A DNA stretch of 64,000 nucleotides, taken from positions 13,690,381 to 13,754,380 of the forward strand of contig CM057136.1 in NCBI GenBank assembly GCA_029964075.1, given 5' to 3'. The translations under genes and the position numbers were made by a program. This DNA is from Patiria pectinifera (lineage: Eukaryota > Echinodermata > Asteroidea > Valvatida > Asterinidae). This document shows positions 33,201 to 47,322 of the stretch, one piece after another (the first letter of the stretch is position 1; each line of letters begins with the position of its first letter). The notes beneath the pieces are model-generated. The model saw only the letters and a program-made list of their open reading frames with translations, was not told where the DNA came from and searched no databases.

Positions 33201-34484
33201 CAAACAAGTTGTGTTCTTTGTCAGTAGTTTCTGACTCGCAGGTTTGATAAAAGAAAAGTACAATCATGTTCAGATTCCATTTTCAATAGTCAAACGTGAA
33301 TCACGACCTACTAATGAAAGGGAGGCTGGCATGCGCAAGAACCAACGGTGCAGAACGGTTGGCAAATGTATCACTTGTATAGATTCTGTATATTTAGATG
33401 ACATTTTTTAAAATGTTATGCTCTGCGGTTTATCTGTTTTGTAAGGTTATAATACTAAATACTTGCTATTTAAAGACCATGGTTTGGTACTTACTGCCAT
33501 TTTTCAAGCAGATTTCTAAAAAAAAGTTTTAGATTGCTCACCTAGCTGGCTCAAATGCTACATTTCCTTTTATTTCAAAGCTACATTGCTCCCTTCAAGT
33601 TCCATTTGAAAAATCCACCATCCAACCCTCAAATCATATATTCCAACCCGACAACGTCCTAAATATAGGTAAAACGCATTTTGTGTTTGTTCCAAAAATA
33701 GTCTCACCTTCATGCAACCAGACCCATTCCACAAAAGCCCCCGGGTGGGGATATTAATTTGTTCATTAGACACCCACTCCCCCCCCCCGAAAAAAATCCA
33801 ACGATGGGAAAATTAAATCAGCTGTCACAAAAATTATGCTCATGGATCACCGACAATACTGACGCTTTTGTTCCCTGGTGACAAGAAGCTGTTCAAGCAA
33901 ACTCAGTCGTATAACGGGCCAGGATTTTATTATTTGATATGTCAACATTTGTGGTCTAGGTTGGGGAAAAAATCCCCCAATAGCGATAGCAGAGAAGATA
34001 TTCTGAGCTTCTATAATTTGGGGGAGTTTTACGAACCAATCGCCGGAACTGAGTGAAGAAACGAACCGTTCTTTGAACCGAGGGGACAAAAGAACGCCGG
34101 AAGCCGTCAGACAATAGGCGGGGAGTCAGGCGATTATGTCCCGCTCGCGATCGTTCGCGGCACAGTAATTCGTTTGTCCTCGGCCCAACGAAAGATGAAA
34201 ATGATCGCGAGGAATTTTCGAAGCGAGGATGATGAAGAGTGAGCGAATTGTGGAGGTAAAACACTGCCGTGCATTCACGCAAGGGCGCTCGGCCGGAATA
34301 CTAACGGTGACGTCATCACGAATGATATCAGAGTTTTGGTGACTCTTGTCTGAATAGAATCATGAATTCTGCTTCATTCATTGGGACCCACTGAACTTAT
34401 AGGACACACATGCACTTTGGACGGCGTGGCATACTATAGCAAACATCAAGCTGTTGAAATTTATTTTCTGAAATTTGAACGCAC
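33200..34484. other. Intergenic region between the two proteases
   Basis: No coding exon recognised. A somewhat GC-richer patch at about 34030-34320 may belong to the promoter of protease 2, but no TATA box is evident near its ATG. Confidence 0.55.
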
Positions 34485-34634
34485 ATGGAACGCTTGAATT
34501 GGATTTGTAAAATGTTCAGTAACTGCCGGGGATTTTCCGTTTTGTTCGTGTGCTGTTTCGTCACGGAGATTTGTTTGTCGACATCAAGTACAACATCGGC
34601 CAGAAATCACCGGAAATCGCGTAGGAAAACAAAG
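34485..34634 (+). CDS. Protease 2 exon 1: signal segment
   Basis: 50 codons from MERLNWICKMF through the hydrophobic stretch to a basic RNHRKSRRKTK end. Donor ACAAAG|gtatgt, phase 0. An internal Met10 just before the hydrophobic core could be an alternative start. Confidence 0.82.
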
Positions 34635-37600
34635 GTATGTTTAGTTTCATTTCAAAGCTCCAGACATTCACACGGTTTGTGCCATCTGTGTAACATAGAA
34701 AGCGAAACATTGCGTGCATGCTTTTCAAACGACCGTTCCAGCTGTGTGATTTTAATATTTGTGAACTTTTGGGCGGATTAATTTAATGATTTATTTTTCT
34801 TCTCAAAGATGAGCCCTTCGACACGTCTTGGAGACGTTGTGTCTGAAGACGATACGGCACCATCACTACAGGAAGACGTAACTCTGCCTCCTATGAGCTT
34901 AGGAGAAATAGAAGATGACATCCTGCGACATCCACCGAGACGATTACCCATCGGTAAGGAATCGATGCCCATGAATCTATACCACCCCTCCCCGTTATGT
35001 ATTGTTCTGAAGATCGTTCGGATAGGTATCTTTGTTTGCGGAGGTGATGCCGACAAATTTTACCGATGATTATTGGCATCATAGTTTCACCTCTACGTTT
35101 ACCATGCCCGAAGCTGAAAAAGTTTATTGCTGTGGGCATTTTTACAATTCCAAAAGGCTGATTTATGAAGAATTTCTTTTATTGATTAATGGGTCTTTTG
35201 AAAATGGAAATTGGTGAAATAGTGTTTTGATTTGTTGTTACTTCCTGTACTAGGGGCAATAAACGTATAAATTGGGGACTGAGGTTCGATAGTTCAGCAG
35301 AAATCATTCAGTCGAAAATATTTTGCCACTACCAACAATAAAACTTGTACTAAATTCATAATTTCTGGATGTTTGGAGGAGTATTTTGTACTTTATCTTG
35401 TTTTGTAACTTATTTTGAAGAGCCGTGAAAATGTTTTTAAAATTCCACACCAAAAAATGTGCAAGTACATTTCGCACGCAAACAGTCATGTTGCAAAATT
35501 ATTGTTCAAGTTCACCACAAATTCATCCTACGTATACGTCATGAACTTCCTATGGCCTCTGTTTTGTAAAAACATTGAAATAAATTGAGAACATATTGAA
35601 GTACAGCCTTGGATAAGTTCTGAACTTCGAGAGAGATTTTTCACGCAAGATTTACTCGGGACCATGGTTGACCGAGTGATGGCTGGTGGCAAGGCCGTGC
35701 TCCACGGCACTACTAAGTCCTCCCAGCCCGCTATGTGATGTGACATGACACCTGTCGCCCCGAGACATGATTAACCCTTGGACGGGATACATAAATGACA
35801 ATTAGTTAATTATGTCCAATCAAGTGACAGGTGGGTGGCTAACAGGTTCAACGTGAAGGCGGTTGATATTTATAGATCTGGATTCTTGGAAGGTCTAAGA
35901 TTTTTCTTTAGTAGGCCTAATTTTTTTTGGCCTACAAGGTTGCATCGCGTAGGTAGTCGGCCTTGTCCGTGGAATGAGCAACTACACACAAGAGACGATG
36001 AAAATACCGTCCAATTGGAAGGATTTAAGATTTACGATTACGAAATAACTTAGTCTTGAAAATAGTCTTGAATTGATCTTGAAACTAAAAAGACTAAAAA
36101 CATCAGCAGTCGGTGGCCGGCTTATATTTTTATATTTTTATTTTGACGGTTAACAAGATCGTCTTATTAACTAGGCGACTTATTTGGTTCCATTGAGCGT
36201 TGCATTTTTTTAACCAACAGTTTTGTGTTCCACCGATGAACAACCGTCACAATTAACCCATGCAAAACAAAACATGTTTTACAAATAATGTTCGAGTATT
36301 GATATTTGCAGTGGGCTGAGACACTAATAAGATTCCTTGCACTGGCTCGAACACGGATCTCCCGCGTGGCAGACGAGAATTCTATACTGAATCACCAGTG
36401 CTACATTAGAAAATCTTATCTTATTTTAAACTCAAATGTATACATGGTGTAAATAATAATTTGCATAACCAATCTCATATTCACCCTTACCAAACTAACA
36501 CTGAAAAACAAAATTGTAGAATTCCACAACATAAATATTCCTTCTACAAGTTTAAATGAAAGGGAGAAAAAATTACAAAGAGAAAGGAAATTGTAAGGGT
36601 TTTTTCGACAGTAGTTGCTATTTTCTTCAAGTCTCTGCACTGATTCAGAAGTTTACTCTTCCCCGCTTAAAAAAAAATAAATTGCACTGGCCGGGAATCG
36701 AACCCGGGTCTCCCGCGTGGCAGGCGAGAATTCTACCACTGAACCACCAGTGCTAGACAATCAAATATGACATTCTTTCAACTCAAATGTATACATGGAG
36801 TTCTATATGTCCTCCATTAACCAAACTAACATTCATCTTTATCAAACTTGTATGAAAAACGCTTTGAACAAACCGTTTTATTCTTCCCGCTTAATTTAAG
36901 AAAAAATGCACTGCCCAGGAATAGAACCCGTGCCTCCCGCGTGGCAGACGAAAATTCTACCATTGAACTACCCGAGTGCAGTGCACAAAACATGTGACAT
37001 TTTTCTTTTTCTTTTAATGGGAGAATTTATTGTCTCCTTCATTAGAAAGTACGGTCGTCTGCGAATCCCAGTGAAATTCTCCCAACACTTCAGTAGCCTA
37101 AATCCGTTTTGTATTTTTCAGATACTGCTAGTGCGACACGTCTTAGTGTTCTGTGTTCGAGGGTTACAAATACCAATATTTAACACCTTATTTTTCAACT
37201 TTTCCAATAACTTTATTATTTTCCTTTCGTACTACTAGCTGGACTTACCAAATGCGGTCGCCGCCCCACCAACCCCTACCGTCGAATTCGCCGAGTCGTC
37301 GGCGGCTTGACGGCTGGCACACGCTGGCCCTGGCAGGCGCAGATCATTCGGAGGGATTCCTTCGGTCAAGAGGTCCACCATTGCGGAGGGACGCTCATTG
37401 ATACAATGCACGTGCTGACGGCGGCTCATTGCTTCGATGGGTGTGTAAAAAAGTACATTTCTCGTAGAATTCTGGGCAACTTCGTCTTAATAAATGTGTT
37501 CCTCCTCGGTCTTTTTCGATAATGCATATTGGGTATGGAACCAACCAGGCAATTTGTGCACAAACATTATGGGCTGTGAACCAGTTAAAACTTTCATTTC

Positions 37601-39478
37601 ATTCCTCCTCATGACGGCAAGAATAAGTGATCATCTTTTCACACATTGCTGCGTTGGTAACTTGAAATATAATTATTTTCAAAATCTTTTTTTTTTTCAA
37701 AATCATTTCTCATAAACATGAATCTTATGACCCTGCCAGTATTGGCCAATCAGAATAAAGATTTCAACCTCATGCCTCAACACTGACCAATCACAATCGT
37801 TCATCTGTGTCTGATGAATGGTATCTGGATAGATTGTTCAAGATAATTCTTCTTTTATTTCTAACATTCAAAAACTGAATTTTATTTTACAAGTAATATT
37901 TCTTATATTTTATGCATTAATAGGTGAATCAATGATTTCTTAAAATCGAATTTTTGAAAAATACTGATGACAAAAAATAATTTAAAGCTTGACTGGTTCA
38001 CTGCCCCATAGGTTTGTGCACAACTGCATTGGTTACCGTCCGTACCCATGATGCAATGTGAATGTCAAAAAGTTTGTCACAAATTTTAATAACAAAGCCT
38101 GTCAACCATGAGGGCGCTCTGTACTTAGCTCTCAATTCGTCTATATGATTTTCTTCTAAAAAAAGTTACAATTAAATTTTTTTTAGTTAGCAGGGCCACT
38201 ATAAACTAAAATACTACCCTTTAACAATGGTGTATACTTTCATTCTCACTGAATTTAAATAAAAAACAAAACTTGTCTACAATGAGGGCGCTTTGTGCAA
38301 GGCGTCTATTTCTGAAGGGCAATCATTAAAGATGTAAATATCTCCCATTTCAACGAAAAAATATTCCAATTTTGGGTCTGCAACCCTCTGAAATAATTCA
38401 ATAACTAAACGTCAGAGGATTTTGTTGTTGGATGTCTCATTCAAAAGTGAATAACATTTATATCTCTTGGAAAATAGCAATTGAAAACACGAATCTATTT
38501 TTTGCGGGGATACACTCTAAGAATACCACGGGGAACACATCTTTAAATGTCATTTTGATCCGTTTCAAAGGTATCATAAGAATGACTTCATCATCCGTCT
38601 CGGCCAGCACGACCGCTCCACCACAGAACCCCAGGAGCAGGATTTCGCCATCGGTTGCCTCGACATCCACACCAAGTATCGGGCTCTACGAGCTGGCCAT
38701 GGCTACGCCAACGACATTGCTCTGGTCACATTACGGGGGAGGATCAACGGCCACAAGGGGGCGCTGTTCAACGATCACGTGCTTCCGGCTTGCCTACCGC
38801 AACGAGATGAGTTTGAGATGGGCTCTAACTGTTGGGTGACTGGCTGGGGATATTCAAGTAAGTGACTTGCTGATCATGCCATATTTTCTAGAACTACAGA
38901 AAGAAGGCAGCGTCCGAATCTCCCTAGAGTAATTGTCTAGGTCTTCAACCATTACAACTTTGTGGGAATATGCTTACAAGAGACATAGTGGCAGCTCTGG
39001 GATCCAGTTTCAGACAAAATTTGGACAAGAGGACTTGTGATTGTCTTAGCTGTAACACTGTCTTTCATATCTTGAAATTCTTTTCTTCCCTTTTTCCCCA
39101 AAATCTCCAGACTTCAGTGATCTCATCTCTAGCTCCTTTCCAGACATGTTGAACGAGGCTCCTGTACCTCTTCAGTCGCAGAAGACCTGCCGCTCATTCT
39201 ACGGTGCCGACCTCTCCCGCAAGACGCTCTGCGCCGGCCTGGTGGGGACGCGCGCCCGAGCCGACACCTGTCAGGGGGACAGTGGAGGTCCCCTGGTGTG
39301 TGAACGCTACGGGGTCTGGAAGGTCTGGGGTATTACGTCTTGGGGGAAGGACTCGCTGTGCAATGTAAGACCGTTACAGGGCGCGATTCCTGGCGTGTAT
39401 ACTAGGGTGGATCAGTATCTGCACTGGATCGAGAGGCGGATTGAGAGGCGACGCCGAAAGCCTGTCTGCATCAACTAA
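34485..39478 (+). CDS. Secreted trypsin-like serine protease 2 (S1A), 383 aa
   Basis: Five exons: 34485-34634, 34809-34953, 37239-37440, 38571-38857 and 39111-39478, phases 0,1,2,1, 1,152 nt including the stop. The N-terminus has a hydrophobic segment at about residues 16-32 (FSVLFVCCFVTEICL): signal peptide, or less likely a signal anchor. A basic then acidic pro-region follows. The activation site is RIRR|VVGG (Arg117/Val118). Triad: His162 (TAAHC), Asp214 (ANDIA), Ser319 (GDSGGP). Asp313 gives trypsin-like specificity. Intron positions and phases are identical to protease 1 and the catalytic domains are clearly paralogous, so the pair arose by tandem duplication. The dibasic activation site differs from protease 1 and suggests activation by a trypsin- or furin-like enzyme. 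Its C-terminal tail is Arg-rich (IERRIERRRRKP). Confidence 0.93.
34809..34953 (+). CDS. Protease 2 exon 2: pro-region
   Basis: Encodes MSPSTRLGDVVSEDDTAPS and an acidic SLGEIEDDILRHPP segment. Acceptor cttctcaaag, donor ATCG|gtaagg, phase 0 in and 1 out, mirroring exon 2 of protease 1. No recognised domain. Confidence 0.78.
36338..36401 (-). pseudogene. tRNA-Gly(GCC) pseudogene copy
   Basis: Matches the intact neighbour through the D and anticodon arms (CTGCCACGCGGGAGA) but lacks about seven bases around the T arm. It therefore cannot fold as a tRNA. Confidence 0.8.
36683..36753 (-). tRNA. tRNA-Gly (GCC anticodon)
   Basis: 71 bases on the minus strand starting GCACTGGTGGTTCAGTGGTA and ending CCAGTGC plus discriminator A. 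The acceptor stem pairs perfectly. A box (TGGTTCAGTGG), anticodon loop CTGCCAC with GCC, and B box GGTTCGATTCC are all intact; CCA is not encoded, as usual in eukaryotes. It is nearly identical to vertebrate tRNA-Gly-GCC. It lies antisense inside an intron of protease 2. Confidence 0.96.
36907..36979 (-). pseudogene. Degenerate tRNA-Gly(GCC) copy
   Basis: Keeps the anticodon region (CTGCCACGCGGGAGG) but has a mismatched acceptor stem and a mutated B box (GGTTCTATTCC). Probably non-functional, though a weakly transcribed gene cannot be excluded. Confidence 0.7.
37239..37440 (+). CDS. Protease 2 exon 3: activation site and catalytic His
   Basis: Encodes GLTKCGRRPTNPYRRIRR, then VVGGLTAGTRWPWQAQIIRR and CGGTLIDTMHVLTAAHCFDG. 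Acceptor actactag; donor GATGG|gtgtgt is weaker than average but keeps phase 2 into the next exon. Confidence 0.93.
37441..38570. other. Protease 2 intron 3
   Basis: 1.1 kb intron. It contains two copies of a phrase like AATGAGGGCGCT about 180 bases apart (near 38108 and 38281), probably fragments of a repeat. No other exon. Confidence 0.75.
38571..38857 (+). CDS. Protease 2 exon 4: catalytic Asp
   Basis: Encodes YHKNDFIIRLGQHDRSTTEP, GHGYANDIALVTLRGR and HVLPACLPQRDEFEMG to CWVTGWGYS. Acceptor ccgtttcaaag, donor TTCAA|gtaagt. The phase 2 start at GTATCATAAG is the only one that aligns with protease 1. Confidence 0.93.
39111..39478 (+). CDS. Protease 2 exon 5: catalytic Ser and C-terminus
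   Basis: Encodes FPDMLNEAPVPLQSQKTC, RADTCQGDSGGPLVCERYG and WGITSWGKDS to PGVYTRVDQYLHWIERRI. Acceptor atctccag; TAA stop at 39476-39478. Confidence 0.95.
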
Positions 39479-41031
39479 AACAAAGCTTGGTGAACCTTCT
39501 GTCAAGCAGAATAGACTCTCAGGGGAAGTATCAGATTAGTGCAAAATTAAAGACTTTCTTTTCTGGATGTACAATGGGTTTCCCCCCAGACTTAGTACAC
39601 TGTAATTTCGGCATTTTTAAGAGGGCACAAGTCTAAGTTGCTTTCATCAAAATAGCATTTTCATTGTATTCATTTTAAAAAATATAAACTTCTCATTTTT
39701 GGGCGTTGTTTAGCACTGATAGTTTGTACAATGTACAAGTACTATTTTGTTTTTTAGAAAAAAAAAAACTTGTATTTCCTTTCAAGGTGGAGCACAATGG
39801 CAAAGAAGGAAATAGAAATAACTTTAAAATGGGTGTATGAATAGCTGAAAAGATGCCTTCAAGTGTGGTGCCTCAAGTCAGATGGTCAATTTTACATGAT
39901 CTACTTATTTATTTTTAAAGGGAGTGGGTAAGTGCCAGGATTTGCCATGTTTTTGTGTCCAAACAAAACGTTCAATTATACTACTGCTCCACTTTAGGCT
40001 ACTTAAAGGTAGACCATTAATGGTTAATCGATTGTAATTGTGATTTTTTTTTCATTTGAACCAACAAAGTGGTCAAAATCTAATGAAGCTTTACTAACTA
40101 GCCTGATGAAGTTTTAGCTCTGTGAATGCTGTATATTTCAAGAAAACAGAACAAACATAAACAATATTTTGGATCATGATTTCAATTCCAAAGTTGCCAA
40201 GTCATGTTTTGAATTGCGCCCTCTCATGACACAATCCTGAAATCAGCATTCGGGACGTGATTCTCATTCAGCCGATTGTCACCCATTCACGGATTCGCCC
40301 AATTGCAAACAAACTACAAGTTAGAACGCATCGGGGTGGATTCACGGAAATTTCCAAAACTGTGTCACTTGACACATCTTTGGGAATGCCCACCTTTTGT
40401 TGCTTTCTTCAAAATGACAACCATGCCAGAAGGAATTATATCACAGGGAGTTTAGTGCCATTACTATCTTTAAACCAAGTACGCTTTTTCACAATAATTT
40501 GGTTGGTTACTTTTTGGATAGCTGCAAATGATCTACTCTACCTAATTAAATTCATGGTGCTACTTTGAAACAGCAGCTTGTAAATTTTAATGTATTTTTA
40601 TTTTTTACTCAGGACCTTATTTAGATTGAAATTTTGTGGCCACTGCCAAACCACAGTTTATAAGCCTGCGAAGAATTGCCACTTTATACTGAAAAGCTGT
40701 CTGCAATGGCACAAAAGGCATTCAGTGGTTTCTCTAGTTCCAAGAAATACCTTTATTGTATTTATGCGTATTTTATTCAAGTGTATTTATGTATTCGTTG
40801 GATGTATTCACCATGCCCTACATAATAAAGGGTCAGCAAGGTTAGCTTTCCATGGAACAGCCGGTTGTGTCTCTTAAATGCTGCAACTTTCCTTGAATTT
40901 TTCATTTTATATTATTTGATTATATGTGAACAACAAATTACAAGTGTTTTGAATTTCTGGTCAATTGTTTTCGCTGTCAATTTGTATTTTGCTGTTTGTG
41001 TTTTATATGCTAATTCATATCTGTGAATAAA
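39479..41031 (+). other. 3' UTR region of protease 2
   Basis: AT-rich sequence without coding signal. Candidate polyadenylation signals AATAAA at 40824-40829 and 41026-41031; the latter is followed by T-rich sequence. The 3' UTR would then be about 1.3-1.6 kb. Transcript extent is inferred. Confidence 0.5.
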
Positions 41032-42010
41032 TGATGGAACACTGTGGATCGCTTTTTTTCTGTAATCTTAGATTCTCCAATTAGCAATAAATTGCTGTTA
41101 TGATTGTTGAGCTTGTGATTATACAAATCAGAAGTCTAAACTGTGTCCATTTTTACAAGTCAAAATTAAATTTATTGTATCGTCATTAAAACAAATGAAT
41201 CTGTACATTCAATGTTGCTATATCATATATGGTGCATGCCTCATGTCATTAACCTCAAAATTTTAGACCACAAAATCTTTTTTTGTGCCTTTGTGTCATT
41301 ATCAATGATTATGCAAGAACTTGCACAGGAAATGTGACACAGCAAGAGTATCTATCAGGTTTGTTAGTGTGACGTCAGTTCAGTTTAAACCACGCCCGCT
41401 GGCCATTCAGTAGCATTGGAACCATTAGAACCGGAAGCTAACGCAACTCGAGTGTTTATCCAATGGGCGCTAGTAATCAGTGGTGCGATCTGTTACACGG
41501 TACTCTCTGGAGACATGTGCACAATAGGGAACAAAAGATTGTATACGTCTCCACAGGACAATTTCTATAGGTGAATACGTCTCCACAAGGTTATCACAAA
41601 TTAGATATATGGATTTTACTCAAAAACTAGGAATTTCCAAGGTGTGTTGATCTGTCACATATTGAAGTATTTTATGTAAGGGATATTTAGGGAATTTCAG
41701 CCCAGGAAATTAATTCCGGTTAAAATAGGAGAATATTGAAAGTACACTTTCAAACTTGAAAATTTTTAGTACACGAGAACAAAGAAATGACTCCACAAGG
41801 ATACAAATTTCAGTATGCGTGCGCGCATGTACGTGTATGACGTTTTTACTAACAGCCGGAGAGTAGTCTGGAGAATTCAAAGTCAAAGGATAAAACATAT
41901 GAACAAGTCGGTCTATCAGATATCAAAGTAATAACTTGCAAATGGCGTACTAACACTGCGACATCCAATAACACAACAAGACACCAATGTTTGTACCGTT
42001 CTCTGCGCAA
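41032..42010. other. Intergenic region between protease 2 and RPS14
   Basis: No coding sequence recognised. It contains a cluster of promoter-type motifs at 41370-41464 (listed separately) and a GTCTCCACAAGG-type phrase repeated near 41547 and 41580. Confidence 0.6.
41370..41464. promoter_or_regulatory. CRE / GC-box / ETS / CCAAT cluster
   Basis: TGACGTCA at 41370-41377, CCACGCCC just after 41390, ACCGGAAG at 41430-41437 and CCAAT at 41460-41464 fall within 95 bases in an otherwise AT-rich intergenic region. The combination is typical of housekeeping promoters, but no gene start is recognised beside it. Confidence 0.4.
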
Positions 42011-42016
42011 TTTATT
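42011..42016 (-). other. RPS14: RPS14 polyadenylation signal
   Basis: AATAAA on the minus strand, about 85 bases past the RPS14 stop codon, giving the short 3' UTR expected for a ribosomal protein mRNA. Confidence 0.75.
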
Positions 42017-42098
42017 GGCCGAACTCACACAACATACTACTTGCTTTGTACAGTACTTTTGGCTGCAATGGACTACAGCTTTTTGATAACAGCGCCCT

Positions 42099-44313
<2,215 letters not shown>

Positions 44314-44315
44314 GT

Positions 44316-46118
44316 CTGAAACAAAATCAGGAGCTACTTAAGCCTTATCGCAAATACTGGGGTTGTTTTTTTCACAATGGATGGCAAGTATTATGGGAAG
44401 GTTGAAAAGAAGATTATCTCCCCTCTTCAGAAAAATGGTCGGACCGCATATATCTCCCAACTATAGTTAAACGAGATATATCACAACTCGATGCTAGATT
44501 TGAATCACGACGACAAGATGGCGACTGCAAGCACGACGAGAAGATTACGGACTTTTTCCAAGACTGCAAGTTAATCTAAGCACCGCCATACTAATTCTCG
44601 ATCCCTACCAGGTCCCTAGGACTTGTAGGAGGAGTATTTGGCAATTTGGGATCTGGTTAGAGGTAAAATCTGACGGTTTGGGCAGGTGATGAGTGCAATA
44701 ATTTGTTTTCACAGAGCTCCAAAGATTTTGGAATGACAGGCAACAGCCGCGGTGCGCTTTGCCAAAGTTGCCGCATGCTCAGTAGATGATTAAAGCTCTT
44801 GTCTGGTTCCCTGACCCCATTGGCCTTTTGAATATAATTAGGGTGGCCGGGAAACAGTCTGGTAAATATCAGAGACGCCATGCTTTTTCAAAACCGTCTG
44901 CATTCTTTGACGAATTACCATGATTTTTGTATAACTAGACCTCTAACAGGACCAAATTTAACGATTTTGTGCTATTTAGCAGTCATACTATAGCTGGGTT
45001 TATTTTCTGCTGACAAAATAATTTCGATCTTTAATTAATTTTCGGCTCCCCTAGCAACGGGACCATCCGTGCACATAGCCTACCACCATGACCACCACCA
45101 TGACCACCACATGTGGGATGTGTGACGTTAAATACGGAGGTAGTCCAGTATTTTCGTCACATTATGGGACTAAAAGTAAAACCGTGCAGGAAAATCGTGA
45201 GTTCTACCCCCAAGAAACTGTTCAAAATTGCAAAACGGGTGTCATTAGAATTGAGAAATGAGAAAAGTCTGCTTTTGATTGTAGGCCTAAAGCCTTTTTT
45301 TTTAGCAATAAAAAACATTTTTAACTCTAATTTGATCAAAACAAAACAGGGGCCCTACACTACATGATCCCGAAAAAATTGAATACTAGGATTATTATAA
45401 TTAATCATGTTAATGGGAAAATGTTTGAGGTTCTGGAATTCATTTTCGAAGTGAAAAACCACATTCGCCACTTCATCTACAGCCGTATGGCATCCAGACG
45501 TCCACCCGCATATTCAAAAGGCATATATTTTTCCAAATAGGAATATGAAACTACTACATAATTCAATGTAAAAATTTACCTGAAAAAGAACATGAACTGA
45601 AATCAAATTAATATTAAAGTGTACTCTATATAATAATCGTGCAAATTTGGGATGATTTTATTGAATATATTGTACGAAGACACGGATTGCAACGGATTTT
45701 GTCAAGAGTGATCTACCTTCGTCAGAAGGAACAGCTACCAAATAATAAAGAGGTCGAAAAAGGTCATTATTTTAGTCTCGTCCCAAAATATACATTTTTT
45801 TTTGTTACGAACTTGTCACTTCTTTGGAATAATTTTCACCTCTTTGGTAATCTCTTCCTATATTTGTGCCATTTAATATTTAATCAAATAATTTGGAGGC
45901 AAGTGGCATCATCAGTTTTAAAATGATGGGAATAAGCCATGAAAACGATACGCGCACACACTGCTGAAGTCTATTTTTCACTTTTTGGAGGCGGGGCAAA
46001 GGGTGACTGAAGGGCGGATCATTACCTAACTGGTTCTCGTCCTTTGTGTCGCAAATGTACACGTTATCTTGTGAATACCAGCTTATAAAAAGAAGGAGGT
46101 CAAGTAAAGTTCACTGAC
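44316..46118. other. RPS14 intron 1
   Basis: 1.8 kb intron separating the 5' UTR exon from the coding exons. It contains a short ACCACCATG repeat at about 45082-45113. No exon recognised. Confidence 0.7.
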
Positions 46119-46290
46119 CTTGATTTGCCGGAAATAGTCGAGGTCTTCCGACCGCTCCCGATCTTCACAGAGCCATGTTGTTATTGTTTGGTGCGTACGG
46201 ACAGCTGGAGCGGAATCACTTTGGAACAAAAAGACTCTCAGAAATCGTGACTGAAATGGATGGATGAACGGAATTCTCGTCTCAGTTGTA
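46119..46290. promoter_or_regulatory. Probable bidirectional promoter of RPS14 and ZSWIM8
   Basis: On the minus strand a short exon ending CAAATCAAG|gtcagt (46119) with pyrimidine-rich CTATTTCCGG upstream fits a 5'-TOP-like non-coding first exon of RPS14. On the plus strand, about 170 bases away, sequence ending CTCAGTT|gtaagt (about 46289) fits a non-coding first exon of ZSWIM8. The start sites themselves cannot be fixed from sequence. Confidence 0.5.
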
Positions 46291-47086
46291 AGTATGGTAG
46301 TTGAGGTTTTATCGATGAAGTGTTCGTTGGAGAATCGACAAAGAAATTGGAGCTTTAAACTTGGTTTTAATCAGCCGAGATTGTTCTAACAAATCTAAGC
46401 GAACTGGCAGTGGCAGTGGCACTGCACGATTTCGATACACCATTAACACTGGCATGTAAATCTTCATTTGCTCAATCATTGATCTTGGACACGATTTTTA
46501 TTGTATTGAACCGGCTTTTGTCATTCCCTTAGTCCTAGTAGAGTGTAAGTTATTGTTGGGTTCTTGTTGGGTCTTGGTGTGTCTTTTGTCATGTTTGTGT
46601 TGAAAAGTTCAGATAACATGGATAATGTTTGTTGCAATTTTTATTTACAATTGGTTTTTTTTTTAATAAGGCCTAGGCCCTAGTTACTTTGTTTTTCATG
46701 CTTTCGTCGTTCGTTCATGTACATGTATGTAAACAACATTATCAGCAACAACAACAAGAAAAGAAGAAAATCATGACGTAGCCACCGTTCTTTGAACCAT
46801 CTCCTCTTTACCGGAAAATTGATATTTTGTTCACAGTCAATGCTTTTTCTATCTAGATGACGCATAAATTACAAAAACCAAACCAACTGCCAATCAGTTA
46901 TATTAATTTTGGCGTGTTATTGTGCTGGACTGTGCTTAGATATTATAGTTATTCCAGGGTTATCGGTTATGAGAGAACTTGATTCTTAAAAAAAAACCCA
47001 GGGTCAGCATTTCAGTTCCTAGTTCATGAATATTTCATCTAGATTTTTGGTGATAAATTTCATTTTTTTTTCATCTCATGTCGCAG
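46291..47086. other. ZSWIM8 5' intron (predicted)
   Basis: If the non-coding exon at about 46.2 kb is right, this is the intron before the ATG exon. It ends in a strong acceptor (poly-T then catgtcgcag at 47086). No coding sequence seen. Confidence 0.5.
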
Positions 47087-47129
47087 GTCGTTCCAGACTC
47101 GTAGATTTAGCCTTCTGTTGAGGTCTGAC

Positions 47130-47322
47130 ATGGAGTACATTTATGACTGGGAGGAACAAGATAGGTTCTCGTTTGAAGACAGCGACCGATTCGAGGAGGA
47201 CTCCCTGTGCTCATGGGTCAGCGAGGCGGAGAGCGTCAGCAACAACAACTGGAGGGGATGGAGGAAGGGAGGAGCTACGGTGGGAGGGGGAGGGACCACG
47301 CAGAGCAACCATTCCAATGAAG
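47130..47322 (+). CDS. ZSWIM8: ZSWIM8 first coding exon
   Basis: ATG at 47130 opens MEYIYDWEEQDRFSFEDSD, continues EEDSLCSWVSEAESV and NWRGWRKGG, then a Gly-rich linker. The acidic FEEDSLCS segment is shared with the vertebrate protein. Donor GAAG|gtttgt, phase 1. An in-frame stretch upstream lacks an ATG, so this start is preferred. Confidence 0.93.

Larger units (their letters stand above)
34954..37238. other. Protease 2 intron 2
   Basis: 2.3 kb intron. On the opposite strand it carries one intact tRNA-Gly gene and two degenerate copies (36338-36979), in repeat units about 300 bases apart. No exon otherwise recognised. Confidence 0.8.
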
